Positions 24,204-35,576 of a DNA stretch of 64,000 nucleotides are shown here, one piece after another. Numbering within the stretch: the stretch's first letter is position 1; each line of letters starts with the position of its first letter. The DNA lies in NCBI GenBank assembly GCA_000231825.2, contig JH720334.1:361804-425803 (forward strand), read 5' to 3'. The notes below the pieces were generated by a model, which saw only the letters and a list, made by a program, of their open reading frames with translations, was not told the origin of the DNA and did not search any database. The stretch comes from Tetrahymena elliotti 4EA. Taxonomy: Eukaryota > Ciliophora > Oligohymenophorea > Hymenostomatida > Tetrahymenidae. A program made the translations under genes and the position numbers.

Positions 24204-25518
24204 CTAAATTAATTAAAATAAGTGTTATCGAACTAACTAAATTCGTTATTTATTAGATTATTAATTAATTTTTTGTTTGATTGACCTTCAGTTTAATTAT
24301 TTTTTGGTCAAAAGTACAATAGACATGATAGAAATACGATTGGCTTCAAAGTTATTAAGTGATTTAATATTCTATTCTGTTTTCATATTAATTTATTAAT
24401 TTCATAATATATCTTTATAAAGATAGAATTTTAGGTGAAGTAATACTTACCTTAAAAGTAGAATCAAACTTCTCAGTATTATTTTTTATTAGCAGAAGTA
24501 TTCATTATGAATCTATTCAAAATAAACATTAACCTTCTAAGCAGAACAAAAATATTCATTATAATTTTATTTTATAAAATATAATATTTAGACATTTTTA
24601 AGAAATTGTAAATATTTATCTTGAAATTATTTTTTTTAAATTTGATTTCCTTTAGACTTAATCAGATTTACTATTTCACCAAAACCTGAAAAATTAAAAA
24701 ATAAAGTTTTTAACTTTTATTTCAATCAAAATCTAAAATTATTTTTTATTTTTATTTTTTTTTTTTTTTTTTATTAAAAATTAATTCCAAAATATGTTAA
24801 AGCAACTTTTTACTGATAAAAAATCTTAAAATAACCTATATAGTTATCTACTTTTAAAAATATTAAAAATAAAAAGTAAATGTGTGTATAATCAAAAAAA
24901 ATATTTCCAGTAAAATAAGAGCGATTGGTAATATTCTGAGTTATTTAAATGATGTTAATTCATACAAAATTTATTTTAATAAAAATTCAATAAATATTTG
25001 ATATTATTCTCATATCATGATTATCCATTAAAAAAAAATGTAATAAAAATGAATATTTTTAAATTGTATCTTTGTAAATAAATGTTTCAGACTTTCTTTA
25101 TTATTTTCTTTCTACCTTGTTTAGGTAGATGCATTAATGAATGAAATTGTGATGATTCTATAAACTTTTATTTTTTATCAAATTTAATTAGATTCTTTTT
25201 ACTAAAGCAGATAGACACTTTAGGTAAAATAATCAGATAGATGTTATTTATTTATTAATTACAAAAGAAATATAAAAAATAAGAATCTAATATCAAATAT
25301 TCAGCTTTTTTTTGCATTTTGTAATTTAGATTTATTAGAATTTCAATACAAATTAGAAAGTAGATACTATTAATTAATTTATAATAATATGTAGAAACTA
25401 TTTTAATTACAATGAAAATGTTAAAGTTTTACTCTATTCTCCATAAACTCAAAATATTCTTTTCTTTTTGTTTTATATCAGAATATTTTCTTCATATGTT
25501 GAATTCTTTTTTAGAGCT
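24204..25518. other. Upstream region of channel gene
   Basis: Includes a candidate leader exon (minus, 24505-24451) with ATG and a strong GTAAGT donor. In the phase that splices correctly it contains two TGA codons, whereas deleting one A from an A6 run would give a clean frame but the wrong splice phase, so it may be untranslated. The remainder to 25518 is AT-rich with runs of T up to 20 long near 24750 and no gene. Confidence 0.4.
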
Positions 25519-26454
25519 TCAAATTTATGGTATTTGTATGCTGCCTTCATATACTTTTATTGCAGGTCCTATGACTTGTAATGAGTAATCTTTTAGATCA
25601 ACATTAACTTGAAGTTCTCCTCCTCTTAATATGACTTTGGATGAAGAGTTATTTTTTTTATTTAGAAGACCTGCAAATACTGAAGCGCAAGCACCAGTTC
25701 CACAAGCCATAGTTTCTCCACAACCCCTTTCATACACTCTCATTTTAAGAGTATTTTCATCCAAAACTTATATAAACTCTACATTAACACTTTCAGGGAA
25801 GATATCTTTTCTACCTTAAAGAATTTTTCCTATTCTTTCCACATCTGTATTTTCTACATCTTCTACATAAATAATACAATGAGGATTTCCAACATTAACA
25901 AATGTAACATTTAGAGTCTCTTCACTTAGGTCGTTAGGAGAGGAACATTACTAATTAGAGTATTTATTAATTTTTAATGGCTAGTTAACTACATGGTCAG
26001 TATTTCCATTAAATGGAATTGCAGGAATTTTAGAAATTTTTGCAGTGGCTTTTCCTATGTTTGTCTTATAAAGCCCTAAGCTGAGTTCTTCACACTCTAA
26101 AACCCCTATGTTTGTTCTAATTAGTACCTTTTTCTTATTTTGAATAATCTTCTTTTCAAATACGTATCTTGTGAAGCATCTTAGTCCATTTCCACAAATC
26201 TATGATTCATATCCATCTGAGTTGAATATTTTATATCTAATATCTGCTTAAATTCCATCTAATTTGTCCTTCTCACTTTCATTTTCGACAAACATCACTC
26301 CATCAGCTCCTATTCCTAAATGTCTATCACATAATTTAGAAATAATTTTTGAAAATTCATCTGGGTTACTGTTTGTGTTTAGAACATTCTCTCGGTTGTC
26401 TATTAATATGAAATCATTGCCTAGGCCATGAAATTTTTCAAATTAAAGAATCAT
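25519..26454 (-). CDS. dapF: Diaminopimelate epimerase
   Basis: An intronless frame from ATG at 26454 to TGA at 25519-25521 gives 311 residues, slightly longer than bacterial DapF (about 275). It starts with the family hallmark [15 protein letters not shown]. Catalytic Cys-87 lies in CGNGLRCF after NSDGYESQ, and catalytic Cys-251 in [10 protein letters not shown] after [15 protein letters not shown] is also conserved. The enzyme interconverts LL- and meso-diaminopimelate without cofactor, the step before lysine in the DAP pathway and a source of the bacterial wall precursor. The two-fold repeat of the DapF fold is complete, so activity is likely. TAA/TAG glutamine codons show it is encoded in the ciliate nucleus rather than being bacterial contamination. 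A DapF-like isomerase of changed substrate is possible. Confidence 0.9.
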
Positions 26455-27575
26455 AATTTAGTTGTTTAAACAGAAATTTCTAAAACAAAAAGGAAATTAT
26501 TTTTGAATGAAGTGTTTGTTGCTTCTATTTCAATGTATTGGTAAATAATAAATACAAAATTTTTAATTTTTGACTAAAAATTATTTAAATTTTATTAAAG
26601 ATTTCTTTAACAACACTTTATGTAAATCCAAAAACTTAAATCTTTTTAACTTTTTATCATATGTAAGAATTAATCAATCTACAATTAATAATTGTAATTT
26701 TCTATTCTTTTAGGAAGTAATATGTAATGTTAAACAAAAATTAAAAATTAATCAAGTGACTAGACTTTTAGGAGATATTTCTCTTTATAATTTTTCATAA
26801 TAATATATATAAAACTGACCAGAAAAACATACTTCGCAATTCATGAATGTAAGTAACTAAAAAAGCATATAGATTTACATAGATAAAACCATAGAGTTTT
26901 TACAAAAAAATTATTTTAAATAAATGGAAAATAAATATTTGATCACTTAGTCTGCACTAATTTAATATATTTTATGTTTCTATTTAAATAGTTTAAAAAA
27001 AATAAAGTGATGAGTTTCTACACTCACTTTTGTTTATGTTTTAAACATAAAGCTTTGAAATATCAATAAACATCATAAAAATATTAAATTTGTTTAATAA
27101 TATAGAAGAATAATAAAAAGAAATCATTAGATTTTTTAAAAAAGGAAAGAAAGAGCATTTGAAGCAAAATATTTTTATTAAATTCAAACAGTAACAATAA
27201 AAATTAATAATAAAACACCTAAAAGGAGCATTTAGAAAGAGATACATACAAATCAGACAACATACACCTTCTTTAGCTTTAAATAAAAATCTTTTTTTAT
27301 TCTTATTGTATTATCTCTATTAATCTTCTTTCTTAAATATAACAATAAATTCATAGAAATTTACTTGAATATTCATCCTCATATTTAAATTGTTGAATTA
27401 TTCTTGATTTTTGATTTTGAAGATTATTTTTAAATTTTAGTGTAGTAAATACTTTTAAACAAAGTAAAGATCTTCTTCAATATATCACTAAAAAAAATAT
27501 TTTAAATTAACAATAATATTCATTAAGATTAAAGCTTTTTAATGTTGAAATAATAAAATTTTGAGGTCAAATTTT
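26455..27575. other. Intergenic AT-rich DNA
   Basis: No gene found on either strand. This is the probable 5' flank of dapF and the 3' flank of the uncertain gene to its right. Confidence 0.5.
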
Positions 27576-28440
27576 TCATTTTTTATCAAAGGAAATTGAA
27601 GAAATGGAAAAATAAATAATAACAAAAAAAAACAATTTTTTAAGTAATTCTACATTTAAATCTATTTTAAATATTAAATATAATCTGTTTCTAAGTAGGC
27701 TTAATTATTCTAAATCGGAGAGATACATTAGATTCATTTATTTTATTTGAGTTAATTTTTAAATATTTATTTTATTTAATAAAAAATGAAATAGACAATA
27801 TAATTCATCAACTTATTAAGAAACTTTAAATAAATAGAAGCAAAGTGCATTAATTAAGCTATTAATTTTTGATTAATAAATTGTGAGAGTGGCTTAAAAA
27901 TAGAATGATTCACAACTATAAATACAAAAACCCAATAAAGTAATACAGCATTTTTCTTTAAAAAGTATTTAATTGATTAACTATTTTTTCATAATAAATT
28001 TTTTTTAATTAATAATCTTTTCTTAATCATTTTCACAATTTTTCAAGAAGATAGAAATCAATATTTCATCCAGCCATGATGAGTTTAGACCTTCAATAAT
28101 GAGATAGAACTCCATAAAAAACCCTAACTCCATTAACTTTGCTTTTAATTTAATGCAAATAGCTTCAAATTTTTCTAGGTTTAAGGAGGGTAAATTTTTA
28201 AAATAATCATCAAATAATTTTCTCTAAAAACATTAACTTAAATCTTTATAGCTTCATGCCCCCTCCAAAATATTTTATTTAATTAATACTCAAAGTATAC
28301 GAGTGAGATTAATTTTGAAGCAATATCAAAGTTAATTAGTTAATTCACTGGAATGAGACTTTATTCTCTCATATTTGTTCTCTAACTTTTGGAGCCATTT
28401 AATTTATTTTTAATTTATCTGATTTAAATAAACACAATAA
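27576..28440 (-). pseudogene. Hypothetical gene with apparent frame break
   Basis: A minus-strand frame is open from about 28244 to TGA 27576-27578. Its first 100 codons (to about 28030) look coding: Leu-rich alternation with Asn, Lys and Glu, Trp, Cys and balanced codon use. The second half is AT-driven and may be 3' flank. Protein-like sequence continues upstream to about 28440 but in another frame, with the break near 28240-28250. Either an intron or a one-base indel lies there. No start can be fixed and no family is recognised. It lies downstream of the pseudokinase on the same strand. Confidence 0.35.
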
Positions 28441-28653
28441 TTTATAATAATTTCTAAATAAAACTAAAATCCATCAGCACAGAAAGAAAAGTAAAACAAA
28501 TTAGTCTTAAATCTAATCTTCGAAAGAGAGTAAGTTATCATGGCCTTTAGGACACATTTTTACATGACAAAGTAATGAAACAAAATAGAGAGATGTAAAT
28601 GAAGTTAATTATTTTATTTTGGTTTTTTACAATAAATTTTCATTTTTATTAAT

Positions 28654-29929
28654 TCATTTTTTTTTCAAAATTTTTTTATAGTAAAATCCTCCACCGCATC
28701 TCTTCTTCACTGTGGTGAACTCTGGACCGCTTTTATCTTTGTCAAGTATCATTGATGTGCTCTTAGATTCTGAGTTTTGCTTTTACTCCTCTAATTCTTA
28801 CAAGGATATATCGCTTTAAGAAGAGGATTGTTTATCGAAATTCCAAGTATCACCAATCATGATGATGCCATCAATTATTTCGAGATCAGATGACATGCAC
28901 CAACATTCAACAATGTCTGGTCTTTAAGCATATGGTAAGAAAAATCTCTCAAGAAATAGTCTATAACCTTAGTACTTTTCCTCTACCAAGTCAAGCAATT
29001 GCTTTAACTTTTTACTTTAAAGTAGATTACTTCCGATGCTGTTCACATTACTGATGTCTTCTAATGTAGCAGCTTCCAATAATATCATTCCTATGTAATT
29101 ATTTTGATTGAGATTTTTTAATTTTAAAACGTCAAACAATTATGATTTAAGACATTTATAATGGCTAACCAACTATCAATGGATGAATAAAACAGAGGAA
29201 TTTACTCTTGTTCATCGAAGATATCTGGTTTTTAAGTAAAAATAAAATACCATTTTCTGAAATTTAATCACTTTTTTATGATTTTAATCAACTCATAAAT
29301 TATCATTTAAAAATTAGTTTGTATTTTTAAAAATTTTTCAGTGAACATTTTAAGAGAAGATTTTGAAAGAAATTAAATTTTTTACCTAATGTATACACAG
29401 CAGCCTTTTTTTTAGAGTAGTTTTTATTGAGATGCTAAGGCAGTTTACTAGGATTTTTTTCAAAATCCTCTTTTAGCTCAGGTGATAGATATTCGGAGTT
29501 AAGCCAGATGTTATTATCGCTTCTAGCCAATCCCCCAACTTTATAAGTAATTTCCTCATTGGTGAAAATGTTCGTAGGTTTGAGATTCAGCAAGATAACC
29601 CCATTCTCCTCCAACTAAGTGAGAACTTTCAAAATCTAGGCAGTAAAGTCTAGCAACTCCTGCTTTTTGAAATAATTTTTACGTGCTCTACGTGATTACA
29701 AAGCAAAATCTAAAGTTTTTCTAGAATACTCTCTCAAAACAAGAAGCTCCTTCTTAACATCATCGAAGTGATAGTCGTAATATTTAATAATGTTTTTCAT
29801 TTTGAATAATTAGCCATTTACTACAGCATTATATTCATTAAACAAGTAAAACAATTCTTCTTCACTTTCAATAAAAATCCTTTCCAGGATAACTTCTGGG
29901 TTGTCAGAGCTTTAGTAGTATTAGCTCAT
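28654..29929 (-). CDS. Protein-kinase-like protein, probable pseudokinase
   Basis: Two exons, 29929-29386 and 29090-28654, join in phase (GTAAAA donor, TTACATAG acceptor), giving about 326 residues from the first in-frame ATG. Open sequence continues upstream of 29929, so the N-terminus may be longer. Kinase-fold landmarks are present. The catalytic loop reads ILLNLKPTNIF where active kinases have H-x-D-x-K-x-x-N, so the catalytic Asp is Asn. The DFG motif is replaced by VGGL. YLSPEL stands for the APE region, and YTLG-MILLEAATL spans the intron as helix F. The C-terminus ends in a basic, Gly/Cys-containing tail. Loss of both Asp residues predicts no phosphotransfer, so a scaffold or regulatory role is inferred. 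The 295-bp intron is unusually long and partly coding-like. Confidence 0.65.
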
Positions 29930-30006
29930 GGCATCCTCAAAAGAAGGTTTAGATTTTAAGTCGAATTTTAATTCGTTTATTTTGAATTTTAATCTACTAT
30001 TCATTT

Positions 30007-31129
30007 TAGGACTTAGAATAAATAATAAATTACTTTGTATTTTCTTAATTTCTTTTCAATTCAAAAAGCTAACAAAAAAGCAAACGATCAAATAAATAAT
30101 TTAATAAGCTATTTCTAAAATAAATCAAGACATACAAAAAAAACAAGAGAAAATACAGGAGCTACGAAATTATCAATAATATCAAAGTTCACAAATAATA
30201 AATAGATTATATTAAAAATAAATTCATAAACTGATTATTTTTAATTGTGATTAAAAACAAAGCATAATAAACAAATGAATAAATCAATGATTATTTTTTA
30301 ATTGTAAACAGATTTATAAATAATTTATTGTAAAAATGAGTGAGAATAAAATATTATTTGAATTAATAATAAAATAATTAATTAAATTTTTATCATAAAA
30401 AATAGATAGTGGATTAAGGTTTATTTTTATTTTTTTGACTATTTTTAATTTTATTTTTTTTAATTTAAGCAACATAGAAATATAAAATGTCTCATTAATT
30501 TTATAATTTAAAAATTAAAATTTTAACTTATTAAAATAAAAAATGAAAAGCCATTTGTCAATTTATTAGAATTTTTATTAAAACTTAATAAAATCATTAG
30601 AAAAAACACTAGTTGAAAACATCAAATTTTATATCAAGTGTAATTGAAGTTTGTTGTGTATGTACTTTATTATTAAAAAATATAGGGTTAAGACTTCTGA
30701 TGTAAAAAATGCAAAGCACAATTAAGTAATTAACAAATAAAATATAGAATATAGTTTATATAAAGCATTATATTTAAGGTTATGGTGCTGATTGTACGCT
30801 TGTGCTTGTAGGTTGTCAATAAAAGGGTTTCGAATTTTTAGGTTGATTAGTTTTTTGATTGAAATATTCTTTTTTGTATGTTATTATAATAATTTAGTAA
30901 TATTTAAATAGTGAGAAAAGATGCGCAACATAGAGTTTCTTTACCATATTTCTGAAAGAAGTAATAGGGACCTCTGTAGATTCAGAGATTGGGAGATTGC
31001 TTATGAGAGTGGTTTACAGATTTAATAAAAGTAATTTTAAAAATATGCAGGTCTTTAGTTTTTTGATGGCCATACATATGTATTTATTAAGATAATATTT
31101 AGGTGGATATCATAGATTGATCTATCAGA
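30007..31129. other. Intergenic region
   Basis: Divergent/terminal flank between the pseudokinase start and the 3' end of the gene at 31130. A GC-richer patch at 30775-30850 and 30920-31050 gives open frames on both strands but no consistent gene. It may be untranslated sequence or a decayed exon. Confidence 0.4.
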
Positions 31130-32341
31130 TCAAAGCAAGTTGCATATAAGATCAAAATAAGGGCTTATTATATTTGAGTAATCGCAAACTGCACATGAAA
31201 AAATAATGTAAATAAAATCATTTTTTGTGATGTTATTTTGAATTAGGAGAGTTTTTTCAATATCTTAGTACTCTATTTACTTTTGTTCATTGTTTTACTC
31301 TCTTTCTTTTTAATAATTCATAGGATTAAAGCATTATTACGTAAAAGAGAAATACAAAGGATCTTATAGAATAAGTGAAAGACATTCATATTAATTAAAG
31401 AAATTTTGAAGGTTTTCAACACTTTATAGCTAGCTTCGCAAATATTCTTCAAAAGAAGCAGCCATTTATTCTCTTTACTAGTTCTACTCCTCATTAAACT
31501 ATCTGTTAAGCTTTACTAAGAATTATTCAAACTCTTCCCATAGTTTTCTAGCCAAAGTTTTAGAATTTGTATTCAATATTTTAGAAATCTTGTAGAAATT
31601 TAACCACATTCTTTTAGTCTCCAAAAATAGATGTTGATCTAGTTTTTCTGACAAGTCTAAATACTTTTCTCCTTCAGAGCTCTTTTTCACAATATATTTA
31701 TTCGAGTTGTTGCTATCCTAGCCAAAAACTAAGAATGCCGTAACTAAAAGCTAATAATTCTCGCTTGAAAAAGTACTACCATAAGAATTCTCAATTTCAT
31801 ATTCTTTCATCAGTTTCTACTTTACAGCAATGACAAAGTTCTTCTTGAGAGGTCTACCTGATTTCTTTTTAGAGGTTTTCTTAATTGAATGATTTATTTA
31901 AGGTGATTAGATGTTTTTATCTGAATCACTCCCCTAAATTTCTTCTTACTACTGACTGTTGTTTGATAATATGATATTATTACTACAAAGACTTTCATTA
32001 TTATTCTACTTATCAGAAGTCAAAGCTCTTGTTTCTTCAAATTTTACCTAACTAGAAGTTGAGGCACTATTTAAAGGTTATTCAAGAGGAGAGTTTTTAA
32101 TGCACATTTAAACACCCATCTTGATCTTAGTCATTTCTTAATACAAATCATCATTTTGATTAATAAAAATCATACCTCCTTGTTATTCTTCCTATTTTAA
32201 ATTCAGTGTTGAGGAATTATGACTATCAGGAGCAGAGCCCTGATAATTTAACAAGTAAGTTTATTCAATTTTATCCATATTATTCCCATATAACTCAAGG
32301 GTTAGTCTTTCCCTTTATGTATTTTACAACATTTTTTCCAT
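31130..32341 (-). CDS. Hypothetical nuclear-type protein with AT-hook-like motif
   Basis: An uninterrupted frame from ATG at 32341 to TGA at 31130-31132 encodes 403 residues with over 40 TAA/TAG glutamines and no intron. The first third is Asn/Ser/Gln/Glu-rich and probably disordered. Near residue 165 a basic cluster KKTSKKKSGRPLKKN contains an SGRP core similar to an AT-hook. The second half is helical, with Trp and Tyr residues and heptad-like Leu/Lys/Glu spacing. No catalytic domain is recognised. Together with the zinc-finger gene at 14682-15611 this is the second protein here with a minor-groove-type motif. Nuclear function is an inference only. Confidence 0.7.
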
Positions 32342-34937
32342 TTATATTTATAAGTAAATTAGTTCAAAGTATTCCTTTAAACAGCAAAATAAATACAACA
32401 AAAATTTATCAATCAAGTTAATTTTTATGAGATTGAGTAGTATTTGATTTTACATCAAAACTTGAGTCTAATCAAAAGTAGTAACTAATAAAATAATTAA
32501 TTCTTTTGCCATCCATGGAATTTATCTAAATTATGCAAAATCTATTTCTGCTTTCTTTTATTTTAGCACAATTATAAGAGAAAAATGATAATGTAATCAA
32601 CAAGCAAAAATATTTTAATGAATTAACTGCTCATCTAGAATACTATGTTGTGAGCATTCACTTCTCTCATTTTTATTAGAAAAAATTAATCAATGATCAA
32701 GAAAAATAAAAGGCTATTAGTTAATGATTTTTCTTATGATTTTCGAATAAACAAATTTTAGATCAAATAAAATCCTTCAATCTAATCAGTCTATTACTTC
32801 TTTTATTTCTAAAAGGTAAATTAAAACTTTTCATTATAAATTTATATTTGGGTAAAGAATTTTCTTGTTTAAATGGTTAAATAAATGCTAAATTAGGGAT
32901 TTCCTTTAGTGGAAGAAAAATACACTTTAATTTTTACGGACAAATCAAAGATAAAAATTGGTGAAGAAAAAAACTTTTCTTGAGTTTTATTTATCGAGAT
33001 TGTTTTTCTTAATCAGATATTTTATAGGGTCTTTTTTTCTTTTTTACTTAATTATTCACCACAAGATCAGAAAATTTTATTAAAGGCCTTACTAAATTAA
33101 AAATTTATAGAATCATTCTCTAATTTCTATTTTTCTTTTACTGATTTATTGAATATGTTGTTGTTTAACAAATTTGTAATTTAGCTATTAGAAATAAAAG
33201 AGTTTCTCAAATAATTATTTTTTGGGTCAATATATCAAATATTTTTAATATTTATTTATCAACCATACATCCTTAATCATAAAAAATTTTTTATTTAGAT
33301 AAATTTTTATTTAATTTTTCTTAAAAATGAGTCAATGTAAAATCTAATCTGGAAAAATTAGATTCTCTATTTAATTAGGATACAAAGTACATTAAAGAAA
33401 AATTCTTATGTCAAAAATAAATTTGTTAAATTTAATTTTTGTCAGGCATTCGTTAGATAGTTTGTAAAAGAAATCTGAAAAAATTGAATCATCTTGAGAA
33501 TTTTCAACATAAAAGTTTATTTTCTTATTTATTCTCATTTGCTTATGAGTGCTAAATTAAGTAGAAATTCTAAACAAAAACAAATTTTTCCCCCTTGGTT
33601 GATAGATATTTTCCAATAGTTTCGTCAAAAGACAAAAAACTTTTAGAATAAATTATGTGGTATGAATTCATTTATTTATTTTTTCTAAGCACAATTTAAT
33701 TCATAAATGAAAGGTTTTAGCATATGACAAATTTTAGCCAAATAAAATATTTCTAAAAAATACATTTATTTTATCATTTTTCAGCATATATTAGATTTGT
33801 TTTTTTAGGCTTAATTTCTCAAAACAATTTTTTAATTCTGATAATAAGTAAAATAATAAGGATCATACTTTTGTCTTTTGAGAAAAAAGTGTAAGAAATA
33901 AAGAACTGTATCATTAGAATCAAGAATCGAAATGTTAATAATTAATTTCAGATACAAGTACTTTTATCAAATAAATTTTATTTACAGATCATATCAAATA
34001 AAAATATTTCTTAACTTAATAAAAGAAATCTGTTCTGATATTGAAAAAATCTCTTCAATTGTATCTAATTTTATTTCACTTAAAATCATATTTATTATCT
34101 AAAATTAAATTGTTTTTGTAAGAATAAAACTTTTTTTATTATCTTAAGTGTTTTAAATAATTTATTCTATTCAATTAGATATTTTAAATAATAAAAATTT
34201 TTTTAATTTTTTTAACATCTTTGAGGGATGGAATAAAAAAAACTAACAAACTCAGCAACTTAGGTCAGTTTATTATCATTTAAAATTTGAATTATAAAAT
34301 TTGATAAGATGGATTATTTTATTTATGTTTTGTTTTAATTTTTTATAAAATGAGTCTATCTATCTACTTATTGGTTTTTTTGTAATTGTGTCTTATTTTT
34401 ATATTATATTTTAAAATTAAAAAATATTAAGTTTATTTAATAAAAATCCATTTTGAATTAGAATTAAATAATTGGATGTATTTTTATAAAAAAATTGAAT
34501 TGGATTTTATGACTAAATAAAATTATGAAACAATAGAAATGGAAATCTACAACAAAATCTTTTAAAAAACATCAGAGCTTTTAATGAAAAAATTTAGCCA
34601 ATAGAATAATTTGTATTTAGAAAAATAAATAAGATGAGATGGTTTATCCTACTTTTATTTTGCTTTAATTTTTTTATAAAAGGAGTTAATTTGTTGGTTT
34701 TCTAATAATATTATCTTTTTGATCATTTTTATTATGAAAATAATATTTTATACTTAAAGTTTATTTGTATCCTTTATTTGAAAAATAATTAAATATTTGG
34801 ATTTGCTTGAGTAAAAAAGGTGTATTGGATTTTATGATCATATTATAAAATATGACTATGAAATAATAGAAATATAAATCTACAACAAAACGATATATTA
34901 GAATTTTTAATTAACAAATTTTACAACCAATAATAGA
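32342..34937. other. Intergenic AT-rich DNA
   Basis: A 2.6-kb stretch without supportable coding sequence on either strand. Two diverged segments near 34300-34560 and 34640-34910 share phrases (GATGAGATGGTTTAT-like, ATTGGATTTTATGA, AATAGAAAT-GAAATCTACAAC) in the same order, suggesting a local tandem duplication of about 320 bp. Confidence 0.45.
34300..34910. repeat. Diverged local tandem duplication
   Basis: Sequence at about 34305-34560 recurs at about 34635-34890. Both have a GAT(G)AGATGG-like start, a TTTTGTTTTAATTTTT/TTTGCTTTAATTTTTTTATAAAA block, ATTGGATTTTATGA and CTACAACAAAA in the same order and spacing. Neither copy codes for protein. It is non-coding duplication upstream of nothing obvious. 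Confidence 0.45.
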
Positions 34938-35576
34938 TCAATTATTTTTTTTTTATTAGTCTTCTTTTAGTTTTAAAAGTTAATTTCTGTGGATAGTGTC
35001 CATCACTATCATTATAAGTATTTTAATAAAAGCAGCACAAGAAATTACATATTAAGCTCTATGATAAGTATAAAGCAAATATACTGTTGATTCAATTATT
35101 CCAATGAAATAGACATACCTGCTTAAATACCTAAAATCTTTTGTAGTAATTGCTTTATATAAGTGGAAGGCAGGTACAATCATTACTAGGAAGGATACTA
35201 TGTTACAGCCAAGAAAGAGATCATCTAAGCTAGTTTGACGCATATACCAAGAGGTGTTAATTATAACTGTAAATTAGTAAACTATGTAATCCCACTATTT
35301 AATTAGAATTAAATATATTAAAAGCTAGAAAAGTGCAATGCCAACATAAACAGGGAGAGTATAAGTGTAATTCTTTCCCATAATTCCATAAATCATCCAA
35401 ATGCTAAAATAAAGCCCTTTAAATAGCAACTATAAACCATTAAGTAGTCTACTGTCATTAAATTTTATCAACTTATAAAATCCATATGCGCTTTCTAAAA
35501 TTAATAGAGTAGCATGAAAATGATACATTAATTCCCAAGCTATACTCTCCTGTTCAGACTTTTATTCTGTTTCCAT
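34938..35576 (-). CDS. SWEET/MtN3-like multi-pass membrane protein
   Basis: ATG at 35576 to TGA at 34938-34940, no intron, 212 residues. Two related halves of hydrophobic helices can be seen. The first contains ESAYGFYKLIKFNDSRLLNG and WMIYGIMGKNYTYTLP, the second LGCNIVSFLVMIVPAFHLYK, then ITTKDFRYLS and a Tyr-rich helix. The pattern of a Pro- and Tyr-containing helix followed by a short K-x-S/D-x-R loop, repeated twice, matches the MtN3/SWEET (PQ-loop superfamily) uniporters that pass sugars down gradients. Length (212) is close to the family's 220-290. A polar, charged N-terminus of about 15 residues and a Lys/Gln tail face the cytosol or outside. Other PQ-loop proteins remain possible. 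Confidence 0.6.

Noticed and set aside
30709..30846. Plus-strand 45-codon frame
   Set aside because: Too short, with an equally open frame on the opposite strand; no support beyond the absence of TGA.
30921..31241. Plus-strand 106-codon frame with Trp and Arg content
   Set aside because: Its 3' third overlaps the C-terminal coding end of the convincing minus-strand gene 31130-32341, and no neighbouring exon or domain supports it.
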